DNA of 64,000 bases from the NCBI RefSeq assembly GCF_900109095.1, contig NZ_FNYZ01000001.1, positions 1,054,001-1,118,000 of the forward strand, given 5' to 3'. Every line of letters begins with the position of its first letter. Position 1 is the stretch's first letter. The position numbers and the translations under genes are program-made. The stretch comes from Sphingobium sp. AP50 (lineage in GTDB: Bacteria > Pseudomonadota > Alphaproteobacteria > Sphingomonadales > Sphingomonadaceae). The notes beneath the pieces were generated by a model. The model worked only from the letters and a program-made list of their open reading frames with translations. It had not been told where the DNA came from and did not search any database. Shown in pieces: positions 24,789 to 33,793 of the stretch.

Positions 24789-25745
24789 TCAGTTGGCGGC
24801 GCTGGTGCGGATGGTGCCGTTGACGCCGGACGGGAAGAAACCGCCGGAACTCACCGCCGTCTTGTTAAGATAGGCGATATTGAGAACCTGGCCGGTGGTC
24901 CGGCTGTAGGCGATGCCGTCGCTGTCGAGCGGCACGATGTTGGAGGCGCTTCCGATCGGCGAGATGCCCTGGTCCAGGTCGCTGGCGCCGTCGAGGCTGT
25001 CGCGCGCGTCGGAAATCTTGTCGGCTGATGTGCGCAGCGCAGGTGTCGCAATCCCCTTGCCATAAAGCGTCGTTCGGACGATCGCGGCATGATAAGCCTC
25101 GACCGCCAATATGCCGGCCGCCGCTTCCAGATAGGTCTTGTTGGTGATGAGCGGCGCTGCGCCCTTATAGGCCGTCACCCCGACATCTTCGAAGATGAAG
25201 GCGCCAAGCAGGAAATTTTCATCGCTGGCGTAGGGGTCGAAGGTTTCCCCGGCGCCGATCAGACCAGCGGCACGTGCCGCCGCGGAAAAGGCGCTGTTTG
25301 GGCTGACCCCGATGTCGATCGCTGGCTGCGCCACAGCCGAAGCGCCGAGCTGCTGGCGCAGAAAACGGACATGCGCGATTTCATCGGCCGCAATTTCCCG
25401 CGCATATTGCGCCACGATCTGATCGCTGAAATTGACCTGTCGGCCGCCCGATACAACGCCTTGGGTGCCCGTGCCAGACAGGTCGGCATTGGACAGACCG
25501 ATGCCCAGCGCGGCGTAGGAGTAGAATTGCGCTTCCAGATATTCGAGATTGAGGGCGAAATTCAGAACGTCAGCATCTGTCAGAGTGGCCGACTGGGCAT
25601 TGGCGGGCGCGATGGTCATCGCCATCTGCATGCCGCCTGCGACGCCTGCCACGGCGGCCAGGGCCCGGAAGAATTCGCGGCGTTGCTTTCGCTTTTCGCC
25701 CTGCTCGCGCAGGCGTTCGAGCGTAAGGTCGTCATCATCTTGCAT
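24789..25745 (-). CDS. Ferritin-like, desiccation-related TAT-exported protein
   Basis: This 318-aa paralogue starts at ATG 25745 after GGAG. Its signal has KQRREFFRALAAVAG, a twin-arginine-type motif, and ends near ANAQ without a lipobox cysteine, so it is likely soluble in the periplasm. The ferritin_2 domain ([34 protein letters not shown]) and the C-terminal half are nearly the same as in the lipoprotein next to it. It is the first gene of the ferritin-ferritin-mntH group. Function is inferred from the family: protection during drying or oxidative stress. Confidence 0.82.
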   Translation of the reverse strand: MQDDDDLTLERLREQGEKRKQRREFFRALAAVAGVAGGMQMAMTIAPANAQSATLTDADVLNFALNLEYLEAQFYSYAALGIGLSNADLSGTGTQGVVSGGRQVNFSDQIVAQYAREIAADEIAHVRFLRQQLGASAVAQPAIDIGVSPNSAFSAAARAAGLIGAGETFDPYASDENFLLGAFIFEDVGVTAYKGAAPLITNKTYLEAAAGILAVEAYHAAIVRTTLYGKGIATPALRTSADKISDARDSLDGASDLDQGISPIGSASNIVPLDSDGIAYSRTTGQVLNIAYLNKTAVSSGGFFPSGVNGTIRTSAAN

Positions 25746-25936
25746 GGGATGCTCCTCCACTTGGAACTGTCGTGACGATCCGCAGGAGAAGCGAGATCGC
25801 TGGCAGCCGCCAAGGAGTGAAGGGCGGTTCAAAGTCTGGCTATTTCGGCCGATTACTGAGGGATATTACGCAAGCAACCAAATGACTGGACCGACGTTTT
25901 AAGGCGCCTTTTGATTCACTTTTGCATAATATTTAG
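25746..25936. promoter_or_regulatory. Divergent intergenic region of ferritin-mntH and the LuxR regulator
   Basis: This 191-bp gap must carry promoters for the leftward ferritin operon and the rightward regulator gene. It is AT-richer near 25850-25935. I see no exact match to the SigF or EcfG promoter pattern and no clear operator palindrome. Confidence 0.35.
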
Positions 25937-27421
25937 ATGCAGCGCATCCGTTTGGATCATGCGCCCGTATCTAGCCCAGACCGAGTTTCGCGAATGACGA
26001 TCGTAGGAGCGGGCATGCGGGCTGAGGACAATTATGCAGGAGGCATGCATGGGGATGCGGTGACGTCGATCCTCGAAAATATGCCCATCGGTGTTGCCAT
26101 TTTTGCGGGCGACGGCAGACTGTCGCATGCCAATGGTCGATTCAATCGTACCACCGGTGGAAGTGTCCGCTCGGTTGATTGCCTGCTCGATACGTGCAGC
26201 GAGGGCTATTATCCCGATGGGGCGCCTCTTGAAAAACCGCACCATCCCGCCCTGCGCGCATTTGGCGGCGAACAGGGCATGCCGGCTATCGATTTTCTTC
26301 TGCGAAACGGCGAGGTCGGTGCGTCTTGGGTCAGGGTGCGAGCTATGCCTTATGCAGATCCAGATCTGGCTGATATCTCCGGGGCGATCGTTCTTCTCGA
26401 AGAGATTGAAGAGCCGTCGCATAGTCAACGCGCATCACAATCCATGGATGCGTCTTTCCGACGCTTTGCCGACCATAGCAGCCTCGCGCTCTGGATAGCT
26501 TGCACTAATACGGGGGCATTGAAATATCGCAGTCCAGCGGCGGAAATATTGTGGGACGTCGATCTTGCGGATGTCCCTGGGCTCGACTTGCATGGCCACA
26601 TCCACCCCGAAGATCGGACGCATGTTTCGGACATGCGCGCGCTGGCTCATGCCGGTCAAGTCCAGCGACTATCCTACAGGATCATCGACCGTGAAGGCAT
26701 CGTGCGTTGCCAGGTTCGTGAAACCTGCTTCGCTATCCCACCCGGCCCAGGAGAAGAGAGTTGGATCGGTGGAATCATCGAGGACGTGTCGCCGGAAATC
26801 CAGCTCTATCTGGTGCAGCGCTCTGATCTGTCCGATCCGGTCATGGAGGCCGAACTTTGCAGGCGCGCTCACAGGATCAAGCGCTTCTCGACGGCTCATG
26901 AACTTATGCAGGTCGCCGAAGTGCTCAATCCGGGCTGCCTCATCGTTGACCTACGAGGTAACGATAATCCGGAAACCTCCTTTTCCAGGATATTGGACGG
27001 TCGACCCGCTGATCTGCAGGTCATATTCATCGGCGACGGCACGACCCCGACGCAGCATGTCATCGGTGCGATGCGTGGAGGTGCCGTTGATTTTCTGATC
27101 ACGCCGCTCTGCGCGGATGAACTGGACCGGGCCCTTCGACATGCCAGTGAGGCGTTGCCCTGCCGGTTCGACGCGCCATCGGGTGAGCGCGGCGATCTGG
27201 CCGATCGTCTCGCGCGGCTGCCACGGCGGGAACGGGAAGTACTTCTGGGTCTGGTCGATGGCGGCACGAATAAAAGCATCGCGCGCGCGCTTGGCATCAG
27301 CCCCCGGACTGTGGAAGCCCACCGCGCTCATCTTATGGAGCGGCTCAATGTCTCTACGCTGTCCGCGTTACTGCAAATCGCACATCGGGCGGGTGTGACG
27401 GCGGACAGGCCATGGAAATAA
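25937..27421 (+). CDS. PAS-PAS-receiver-like-HTH LuxR regulator
   Basis: The 494-aa protein has two PAS-like domains: residues 40-160, starting near VTSILENMPIGVAIF, and about 180-285, with a PAC-like GIIEDVSPE. A FixJ-like receiver remnant (290-410) follows, then a C-terminal LuxR HTH seen as LPRREREVLLGLVDGGTNKS. The receiver keeps an aspartate in CLIVDLRGN. It lacks the acidic pair at its start, and the usual KP motif is TPL, so phosphorylation is doubtful. It probably senses through the PAS domains. Divergence from the ferritin-mntH operon suggests that operon as target. Several internal ATGs leave the start open. Confidence 0.78.
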   Translation: MQRIRLDHAPVSSPDRVSRMTIVGAGMRAEDNYAGGMHGDAVTSILENMPIGVAIFAGDGRLSHANGRFNRTTGGSVRSVDCLLDTCSEGYYPDGAPLEKPHHPALRAFGGEQGMPAIDFLLRNGEVGASWVRVRAMPYADPDLADISGAIVLLEEIEEPSHSQRASQSMDASFRRFADHSSLALWIACTNTGALKYRSPAAEILWDVDLADVPGLDLHGHIHPEDRTHVSDMRALAHAGQVQRLSYRIIDREGIVRCQVRETCFAIPPGPGEESWIGGIIEDVSPEIQLYLVQRSDLSDPVMEAELCRRAHRIKRFSTAHELMQVAEVLNPGCLIVDLRGNDNPETSFSRILDGRPADLQVIFIGDGTTPTQHVIGAMRGGAVDFLITPLCADELDRALRHASEALPCRFDAPSGERGDLADRLARLPRREREVLLGLVDGGTNKSIARALGISPRTVEAHRAHLMERLNVSTLSALLQIAHRAGVTADRPWK

Positions 27422-27475
27422 TCTGTTCCAAGACATGATGCTGTTAATTCCAACGCATCGGAGGAGAGGGGATTT

Positions 27476-28345
27476 ATGCCCAGCCTGACGCATTACCGGC
27501 CTTATCGCTTCCCGCGTTATCCTGGGCGGATTTCCACGATCAGCCGTGCGCAACTCACCGCCTTCGGTCAGATGCACCGTGAGCCCGGCGACTTCATGCC
27601 ACATGCTGCGAAACTTCACGGGCATGCAACTTCCCTGCTGATTATTGAGTCCGATGTGAACCGAAGCAGGGCACTGGAAGCTCTTCTGGGAAGTTGGGGG
27701 GTTAGGACAATCACCCGCACCGACCACGCATTTGACAGTGATGTCATAGATAGCCAGTCGTTCGACCTCGTTCTGCTAAATGGGTTTGTGCCGGCCGATG
27801 CCTGCATGCAGTTAGTCGCGACAGCGCAGTCGATTGGATTGAGCCTTCTCATTTTTGCGACGGACTGGCGCGATTTTGAAAGGCTTGAAGCCATCTGCTG
27901 CGGCAATAGCAGGATCATTCAGCCCGACTGGCGGGCGCATGAACTGCAACAGGCGATCAATCTAGCGACAGGTCGCCGCGCTGAGTGTGCCGCTCAAGCT
28001 CCGGGTGATGACCTCTATGCCTTTTCGGGATGGACCCTCGATCTGGGGCAGCATCTTGTTGTGAACGACCGAAGCGAAATTGTGATGATGTCGGCCGGAG
28101 AATTCTCTCTCCTGCGCGCTTTTGTTCTGCGTCCACGCCGCGTGCTCAACCGCAATCAGCTTCTGGACATCGTCACGACCATGGGAAGCGACATCACAGA
28201 TCGCGTGATCGATACACAAATCTGTCGCTTGCGCCGCAGGCTGGCCGGGGACCATCATTTCATCAGGACGATCAGGAATGAGGGCTATATGTTCACAGAG
28301 CCGGTGCGGAGGGTCAGCTCGCCCATGGCCATGAAGTCTCTGTAA
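27476..28345 (+). CDS. OmpR-type regulator with degenerate receiver
   Basis: The 289-aa protein has a receiver-like domain (residues 50-165) and an OmpR-family winged helix (180-280, with MMSAGEFSLLRAFVLRPRRV and TDRVIDTQICRLRRRL). The position of the phosphorylated aspartate reads LVLLNGF, so Asp is replaced by Asn, and the conserved lysine is also missing. It probably acts without a kinase. An N-terminal extension of about 40 residues may be untranslated; ATG codons at residues 33 and 41 are alternatives. It lies 54 bp after the PAS-LuxR gene and may be co-transcribed. Confidence 0.78.
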   Translation: MPSLTHYRPYRFPRYPGRISTISRAQLTAFGQMHREPGDFMPHAAKLHGHATSLLIIESDVNRSRALEALLGSWGVRTITRTDHAFDSDVIDSQSFDLVLLNGFVPADACMQLVATAQSIGLSLLIFATDWRDFERLEAICCGNSRIIQPDWRAHELQQAINLATGRRAECAAQAPGDDLYAFSGWTLDLGQHLVVNDRSEIVMMSAGEFSLLRAFVLRPRRVLNRNQLLDIVTTMGSDITDRVIDTQICRLRRRLAGDHHFIRTIRNEGYMFTEPVRRVSSPMAMKSL

Positions 28346-28451
28346 TCAGGTATCAAATTCGATAAATTGGCAATCACCCAGCAATCACGGTCTTATGAAT
28401 GATTGATCTAAAATCTATATATGGCGATATAATGCAAGGTTAGAATAGCAG

Positions 28452-29153
28452 CTATCCGATCCTTCGCCTGTAGCGGAAGTACCAGACTTCGTGGCCGATG
28501 CTGCGGGCCTTGGCTTCGTAGCGGGTTTCGGGCCAGCCGCCGGGGCGGGTCTGGAAGTCCTTGGGTTCGCTGGCCAGCCAGTCGAAATCGGGATGGCCGT
28601 TCATCACCATTAGCGCCCAGCGCAGATAGACCGGATGATCGGTGCCGAAGCGGAATTCGCCGCCCGGCTTTAGCTTTTTTGCGATCATCGCGACCGGGCC
28701 GGGGTTCATCATCCGGCGCTTGGCATGGCGGGCCTTGGGCCAGGGATCAGGATGAAGCAGATAGACGAAGCTGAGCGCGCCGTCGGGGATGCGCGAGAGT
28801 ATCTGAAGCGCGTCGCCCATGTGGAGGCGGACATTGCCGAGCGCGCCGTCGCGGACATGGCCGAGCGCCTGCACGACGCCGTTCAGGAACGGCTCGCAGC
28901 CGATGAAGCCATGATCGGGCAGCATGTCGGCGCGATGGGCCATATGTTCGCCGCCGCCGAAGCCGATCTCGAAATGGAGCGGGCGATCATAGCCGAAGAG
29001 ACTGGCGGCCGTGACCTCCCCTTCCTCCGGCACCGAAATGGCGGGAAGGAGGGTGTCGACCAGTTCCTGCTGGCCCTTGCGGAGCTTTGGCCCCGACTGG
29101 CGGCCATAGAGGCGGTTGAGGGTCGTGGGGTCGCCGGACTTATGCGCTGTCAT
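28452..29153 (-). CDS. trmB: tRNA (guanine-N7-)-methyltransferase TrmB
   Basis: TrmB adds the m7G46 modification to tRNA using SAM. The 233-aa protein has the SAM site HFEIGFGGGEHMAH and the catalytic region VYLLHPDPWPKARHAKRRM, with RFGTDHPVYLRWAL near the end. ATG 29153 gives the usual length; an upstream ATG adds 12 residues. metK and lnt are upstream on the same strand, a neighbourhood common in alphaproteobacteria. Confidence 0.94.
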   Translation of the reverse strand: MTAHKSGDPTTLNRLYGRQSGPKLRKGQQELVDTLLPAISVPEEGEVTAASLFGYDRPLHFEIGFGGGEHMAHRADMLPDHGFIGCEPFLNGVVQALGHVRDGALGNVRLHMGDALQILSRIPDGALSFVYLLHPDPWPKARHAKRRMMNPGPVAMIAKKLKPGGEFRFGTDHPVYLRWALMVMNGHPDFDWLASEPKDFQTRPGGWPETRYEAKARSIGHEVWYFRYRRRIG

Positions 29154-29217
29154 GGCCGCGCCGATAGCGGGACGGGGCGATGGGGGCAAGGTGGGAGAGG
29201 GGGAGGCGCCGCCGTCG

Positions 29218-30327
29218 TCAGTCCTTTTTCATCGCGTCGGGCGAGATGCTGATCTGAGTACCGCCTTTCCCATAGATGCTGGTCGCGGATAGCGGCTTTT
29301 CCTTCTGGAAGATTTCGATGGCCTGGTTCGGTGGCGGCAGGGTGGCATAGCTGGGATATTGCAGCCAGCGGTCCAGCCGTTTGATGGTGACGGACCATGG
29401 GGCTGGACTTGCATCCTTGTCCTTTTCGGGTGTCAGCAGGCCGGCAAGCGAATCCTGGCTGACGTCTAGCAGGATGCCGGAGTCGCCCAGGGGAATGACA
29501 TAGCCGGCATTTTCGCCTTCTCCCTGATAGATGGGCAGGCGGCCGCCAATGCGGTCGGAAAGGACGCACAAGGCGGGGGCAGATGGGGCTTCCCCCTTTT
29601 TCCGTGTTTTGCGGCTGTTATCCGTCACCAGACTGCCCATCATCGCGCCAAGCAACATTGCGGCGTCATCCTGTTTGGCCTTTTCAGCCGGAGGACCAAA
29701 GCTGCGCGGTTGTGTGCAGGGGGCCAGCGGCGTGGCGGTGGCGAGGGGCGGGAGCTTTTTGGGCCAGCCGACCTGCTGCATCATCCGGTCCATCGCGGCA
29801 TCAAGCTGGGCGCTGTCATAGACCGGCGAGGTCATGCGCAGCTTTACCACCCATTCGCCAAGGCCGATGAGGGCGACACCGCTGCTGCGACTGACCTTCG
29901 TGATGGCGAAGCTCTGGCGGAGGCCCGCGGGGGCGCTGGCACCGGGGATGGCGAAGGGGATCGGGGCGCTGTGCGGGGTGATCGTGCCGAGCTTGTCATT
30001 GGTGGCGATCATCGTGGCGGCGACGTCGAACCAGAGCGCGGTCGAGGGAGCGGCGGCATGATAGATGTAGATATTGACGTGGGTGCGGCCAATCGGGTCG
30101 TCATAGGCGATCGAGACGTCAAGTTGCGGACCATTGCTGAGGTCCAGTATTTCGCCGCGGGCGAAACCGTCTATCGTGGCAGGCAGGGCGATGCCGGTCG
30201 CCTTGTGGAGCCAGGGCTTGCCGGCTTTTGCGGTGATGGCCGTGGGCGCCGCAGGCTGGGCGGACGCGGACAGGCTGGCGGCCGATGCGGCCAGCGCGAT
30301 GGCGAAACGCCACATATGTCTATGCAT
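29218..30327 (-). CDS. Secreted protein of unknown function
   Basis: The 369-aa protein has a signal peptide ending near SASA-QPAAP. The rest is globular with no motif I recognise. Notable stretches are QLDVSIAYDDPIGRTHVNIYIYH in part, GVALIGLGEWVVKLRM, and a middle basic linker DNSRKTRKKGE. Two cysteines around residues 202 and 253 may form a disulfide. It lies between trmB and a small secreted peptide on the same strand. Probably periplasmic; no function is proposed. Confidence 0.7.
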   Translation of the reverse strand: MHRHMWRFAIALAASAASLSASAQPAAPTAITAKAGKPWLHKATGIALPATIDGFARGEILDLSNGPQLDVSIAYDDPIGRTHVNIYIYHAAAPSTALWFDVAATMIATNDKLGTITPHSAPIPFAIPGASAPAGLRQSFAITKVSRSSGVALIGLGEWVVKLRMTSPVYDSAQLDAAMDRMMQQVGWPKKLPPLATATPLAPCTQPRSFGPPAEKAKQDDAAMLLGAMMGSLVTDNSRKTRKKGEAPSAPALCVLSDRIGGRLPIYQGEGENAGYVIPLGDSGILLDVSQDSLAGLLTPEKDKDASPAPWSVTIKRLDRWLQYPSYATLPPPNQAIEIFQKEKPLSATSIYGKGGTQISISPDAMKKD

Positions 30328-30474
30328 GAACCTGCCCCCTCCCGCATCCTTGCAGTGCAGTCAGGATAGCGGGAAGGGACAGAATAACAAGCGGTTGGCC
30401 GAGGGCGACGAGGAGAGACGCCATCGGGTTTCGGCAGGAAGGGGCTGAAAGCCGCCTGCCGCCAGATCGTCAGG

Positions 30475-30654
30475 TCATTTGCACTTGATGAAACGACCCT
30501 TTGCGTCCTTGCAGGGTGCCTTTTTGACGGGCGCCTTGGGCGGGCATTTGACGAACTTGCCCTTCGCGTCCTTGCAGGGAGCGGCATATGCAGGAGCAGC
30601 ATAGCCGGTCATCAGGGCAAGGCTGAGGAGGGCGGTGGCAACCATCTTTGTCAT
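30475..30654 (-). CDS. Small secreted peptide with repeated CKDAKGKF motif
   Basis: The 59-aa product has a signal peptide (residues 1-24, ending AYA) and a 35-residue basic tail. The tail contains APCKDAKGKFVKC and APCKDAKGRFIKC, an internal duplication separated by PPKAPVKK. GAGG precedes ATG 30654. Small sphingomonad peptides of this sort are often annotated only as hypothetical. The two C-x10-C units could form disulfides or bind metal, which is speculation. Confidence 0.72.
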   Translation of the reverse strand: MTKMVATALLSLALMTGYAAPAYAAPCKDAKGKFVKCPPKAPVKKAPCKDAKGRFIKCK

Positions 30655-30781
30655 CGGGTGCCTCTTTGGGGAGAGGGTTGTCGGGCTCGACAGGGGTGCG
30701 AACCCGACAAGGGGTTTATGCGCCGGAGAGGGGCGCATTCCTAATGAACTTTTCGTCATGTTGCGGACGGGCAGAGGTAAG

Positions 30782-30820
30782 AAAAAGGCGCCGGGGCGGG
30801 GTGCCCGGGCGCCTTTTTTG
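30782..30820. terminator. Bidirectional terminator between metK and the small secreted peptide
   Basis: AAAAAGGCGCC at 30782-30792 pairs with GGGCGCCTTTTTT ending about 30819, around a GC-rich loop. A-rich and T-rich flanks on both sides make it work in either direction. Confidence 0.7.
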
Positions 30821-30833
30821 GAGCGTTGCGTTT

Positions 30834-30902
30834 GCCCACCCCGCTGCGACTAACGCGCTTCGCGCGTAAGTCTCGCTGCCCCTCCCCTGAAGGGGAGGGG
30901 AG
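30834..30902. repeat. 69-nt palindromic element, copy A
   Basis: The unit has constant flanks GCCCACCCCGCTGCGACTA and AAGTCTCGCTGCCCCTCCC, a central stem ACGCGC-TTC-GCGCGT, and a terminal CCCCTCCCC/GGGGAGGGG stem. Copy B inside lnt has the same length and flanks but a different central stem. It lies directly downstream of metK. Confidence 0.8.
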
Positions 30903-30908
30903 ACATCA

Positions 30909-32108
30909 TCAGGCTACAGCGGCCTTCAGGGCGTCGACCAGGTCGGTCTTTTCCCAGGGGAAGTAATCGCCGTCGGGGGTGCGGCCGAAATGGCCGTAGG
31001 CGGCGGTCTTCTGATAGATCGGCTTGTTGAGGCCCAGATGGGTGCGGATGCCCTTGGGCGTCAGGCGGACCAGCGTCGGCAGGACCGCTTCGATCGCCGA
31101 AGCCTCGACCGTGCCGGTGCCGTGCAGGTCGACATAGAGCGAGAGCGGCTCGGCGACGCCGATGGCGTAGCTGAGCTGGATCGTGCAGCGACGAGCGAGG
31201 CCGGCGGCGACGATGTTCTTCGCCAGATAGCGGGTGATGTAGGCAGCCGAACGGTCGACCTTGGTCGGGTCCTTGCCGCTGAACGCGCCGCCGCCATGGG
31301 GCGAAGCGCCGCCATAGGTGTCGACGATGATCTTGCGGCCGGTAAGGCCGGCGTCGCCATCAGGGCCGCCGATTTCGAACAGGCCGGTCGGGTTGACGTA
31401 GATGGCTTCGTCGCCGGGCAGCCAGCCTTCGGGCAGGACGTCGGCCATCACGCCCTTGACGTAAGCGCGCAGTTCGGCGCGGCTGTCGTCATTGTCCATG
31501 CCGGCGGCATGCTGGGTCGACACGACGAGGGCGGTCGCGCGGACCGGCTTTTCATCGATATATTCGAGCGTCACCTGGCTCTTGGCGTCAGGCTCCAGGA
31601 AGGGCACGACCTTGTTGTGGCGGTCGTCCGCCATGCGTTCCAGGATCTTGTGGCTGTAATAGAGGGTGGCGGGCATGAGGTCGGGGGTTTCGTCCGACGC
31701 ATAGCCGAACATGATGCCCTGATCGCCGGCGCCTTCATCCTTGTTGCCGCTTTCATCGACGCCCTGCGCGATGTGGGCCGATTGGCCGTGGAGATTGTTT
31801 TCGAAGCGGAAGGTCTCCCAGTGGAAGCCGTCCTGCTCATAGCCGATGCGCTTCACGGTCGCGCGAACGGTCGCCTCGATCTCTTCCTTGGCGCCCGGTG
31901 CCCATTCGCCATTTTCATAGACGCCCTTGCAGCGGATTTCGCCGGCCAGGACGACGAGTTGGGTCGTGGTCAGGGTTTCGCACGCGATGCGGGCTTCGGG
32001 GTCCTTGGACAGGAACAGATCGACGATCGAGTCGGAAATCTGGTCCGCGACCTTGTCGGGGTGGCCTTCGGAAACGGATTCCGACGTGAAGAGGAATTGG
32101 TTACGCAT
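30909..32108 (-). CDS. metK: S-adenosylmethionine synthetase
   Basis: MetK makes SAM from methionine and ATP. The 399-aa protein has the usual length and motifs: [20 protein letters not shown] at the N-terminus, the [13 protein letters not shown]-loop region, and the [16 protein letters not shown] signature. A GGGAG ribosome site precedes the ATG. It follows lnt by 57 bp, which leaves no room for a SAM riboswitch. SAM supply next to trmB is fitting. Confidence 0.97.
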   Translation of the reverse strand: MRNQFLFTSESVSEGHPDKVADQISDSIVDLFLSKDPEARIACETLTTTQLVVLAGEIRCKGVYENGEWAPGAKEEIEATVRATVKRIGYEQDGFHWETFRFENNLHGQSAHIAQGVDESGNKDEGAGDQGIMFGYASDETPDLMPATLYYSHKILERMADDRHNKVVPFLEPDAKSQVTLEYIDEKPVRATALVVSTQHAAGMDNDDSRAELRAYVKGVMADVLPEGWLPGDEAIYVNPTGLFEIGGPDGDAGLTGRKIIVDTYGGASPHGGGAFSGKDPTKVDRSAAYITRYLAKNIVAAGLARRCTIQLSYAIGVAEPLSLYVDLHGTGTVEASAIEAVLPTLVRLTPKGIRTHLGLNKPIYQKTAAYGHFGRTPDGDYFPWEKTDLVDALKAAVA

Positions 32109-32165
32109 GAGACTCCCGTAAGGTGCTTGGGTAGATTTCGATATAAAGAAATGTTTATGTGCCTA

Positions 32166-33785
32166 TTAGCTTTTGCCTTTGCGAGTGGCAAGGGCCGCGC
32201 CGAGAAGGGCGAGCATCAGCATAAATGGTGCCCAGTTGCCTAGCCGCGCGAAGAGCGTTGGCGGCAAGGCGGGGGGGAGGCCGGAATCGAGGAAACCGGC
32301 GCGGTTGAGGCCGAGCGCGTGGACGACATGGCCGCGCGCATCGATGATCGCGGAGACGCCGGTGGGGGTGGAGCGGATGATCGGAATGCCTTCCTCCAGC
32401 GCGCGAAGGCGGGCTTGCGCCAGATGCTGGACCGGGCCCCAACTGCCGAACCAGGCGTCGTTGGAGGGGTTGAAGAGGAAGTCGGGGCGGTTCTTCGCGT
32501 CGATGATCTGCCCGGAGAAGATGATCTCATAGCAGATCTGGATACCCATTTTGAGCGCGGGGCGGCCGGTGGTGGCGGGCAGCGTGAGGCTTTGCGGGCC
32601 GGGGCCGGGCCAGAAATCGGCGTCGCCCGGCACGAGGCGGGACAGGCCGATGGGTTCGAGGATATTCCGCATCGGCAGATATTCGCCATAGGGCACCAGA
32701 TGCGCCTTGGAATAGCGGCCGGCGATGGTCGCGGCAGGGGTGACGATCCAGACGCTGTTATTGGCGCCGGTGAGTTTGTTGACGAGGGTGCCGTTTTCCT
32801 CGACCGGCTTGAAATAGACCTTGTCCCCGCCGGTCATCAGCAGGTCGCCGGGGCCGAGCAGGCCGGCGAGGCGGCCGCGCCAGTCAGGCTCCATATCGAG
32901 ATAGGCGGGGATCGCCGCTTCGGGCCAGAAGATCAGGCGCGGGGCGGGGCGGGGCTGGCCGGAAAGGGTCGAGAGCTTGCGGAAATTGCGATACTCCGCC
33001 TCGACCGAATATTTCTCGTCCTGACCGATATTGGGCTGGACGATGCGGATGCGCGGCGCGCCGGTGGGCGTGGCGGGGGCTGGGGCGAACTGGCCCCAGA
33101 GGGCGAGCAGCAGGAGCGGCGCGGCGAGGATGGCGGCGGGGCGATAGTGGCGGCGGCTGGCGAGGAGGAACGCGCCAGCGGCAAGGATGGTCAGCGCGCC
33201 AAGGCCGTAGGTGCCGATCAGGGTGGCGGCGATCGCGGCGCCGGTGGGGAGCAGGGTGACGCCGAGCGGGTTCCAGGCGAAGCCGGTGAAGAGGGTTGCG
33301 CGCAGATATTCGGTGGCGATCCATAGGGCGGCGAAGAGGAGGGGGAATGAGGGAGCGCTGGTGCCCACCCCGCTGCGACTAGGCGGCAGAGCCGCCAAGT
33401 CTCGCTGCCCCTCCCTTTTAAGGGAGGGGAGTTTGAGATGCAGCCACCATGTGCCCAATGTCGCGAGGCCGGGGAAGACGGCGAGGTAAAGGGAGAGGAG
33501 GACAACCGCGCCATAGCCGAACCAGTGCGGCATGCTGTCCTGAAAGGTGAAGGCGTGGGCGATCCAGTTGAGGCCCAAAGTGAAGTGGCCGACGCCGAAC
33601 AGCCAGCCGCGCAGGAAAGCGGCCCGGCGGTCGGGCGCGGCTTCGATCAGGAGGATCAGCGTGGCGAGGCAGGCGAGGGTGACGGGCCAGAGGCTGAGCG
33701 GCGCAAAGCCGGTGGCCGACAGGAAGCCGGCGAGCAGCGCGGTCCGTTTCGGGCGGGTCGCCAAAGCGGCAGGCAGGGCGCGCAT
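32166..33785 (-). CDS. lnt: Apolipoprotein N-acyltransferase with in-frame palindromic insert
   Basis: Lnt adds the third acyl chain to lipoproteins at the inner membrane. The 539-aa protein has N-terminal membrane spans and a nitrilase-like domain with the triad E in FWPEAAIP, K in YSKAHLVPYGEYLP and C in QICYEIIFSG. ATG 33785 lies eight bases after the yqaA stop. Between membrane spans, about 23 codons (33363-33431) are a copy of the dispersed 69-nt palindrome and read SLKREGQRDLAALPPSRSG in part. The insert keeps the frame, so the enzyme is probably functional with an enlarged loop. Confidence 0.94.
   Translation of the reverse strand: MRALPAALATRPKRTALLAGFLSATGFAPLSLWPVTLACLATLILLIEAAPDRRAAFLRGWLFGVGHFTLGLNWIAHAFTFQDSMPHWFGYGAVVLLSLYLAVFPGLATLGTWWLHLKLPSLKREGQRDLAALPPSRSGVGTSAPSFPLLFAALWIATEYLRATLFTGFAWNPLGVTLLPTGAAIAATLIGTYGLGALTILAAGAFLLASRRHYRPAAILAAPLLLLALWGQFAPAPATPTGAPRIRIVQPNIGQDEKYSVEAEYRNFRKLSTLSGQPRPAPRLIFWPEAAIPAYLDMEPDWRGRLAGLLGPGDLLMTGGDKVYFKPVEENGTLVNKLTGANNSVWIVTPAATIAGRYSKAHLVPYGEYLPMRNILEPIGLSRLVPGDADFWPGPGPQSLTLPATTGRPALKMGIQICYEIIFSGQIIDAKNRPDFLFNPSNDAWFGSWGPVQHLAQARLRALEEGIPIIRSTPTGVSAIIDARGHVVHALGLNRAGFLDSGLPPALPPTLFARLGNWAPFMLMLALLGAALATRKGKS
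33363..33431. repeat. 69-nt palindromic element, copy B, inside lnt
   Basis: It is the same unit as at 30834-30902: the first 19 and the following 19 bases flanking the core are identical. The central stem is GGCGGC-AGA-GCCGCC instead of ACGCGC-TTC-GCGCGT, so pairing is kept while the sequence differs. 69 nt is a multiple of three and leaves lnt open. Confidence 0.85.
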
Positions 33786-33793
33786 GGGGCGGA

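Noticed and set aside
32109..32165. SAM riboswitch before metK
   Set aside because: Only 57 bp separate lnt from metK and no SAM-type fold fits.
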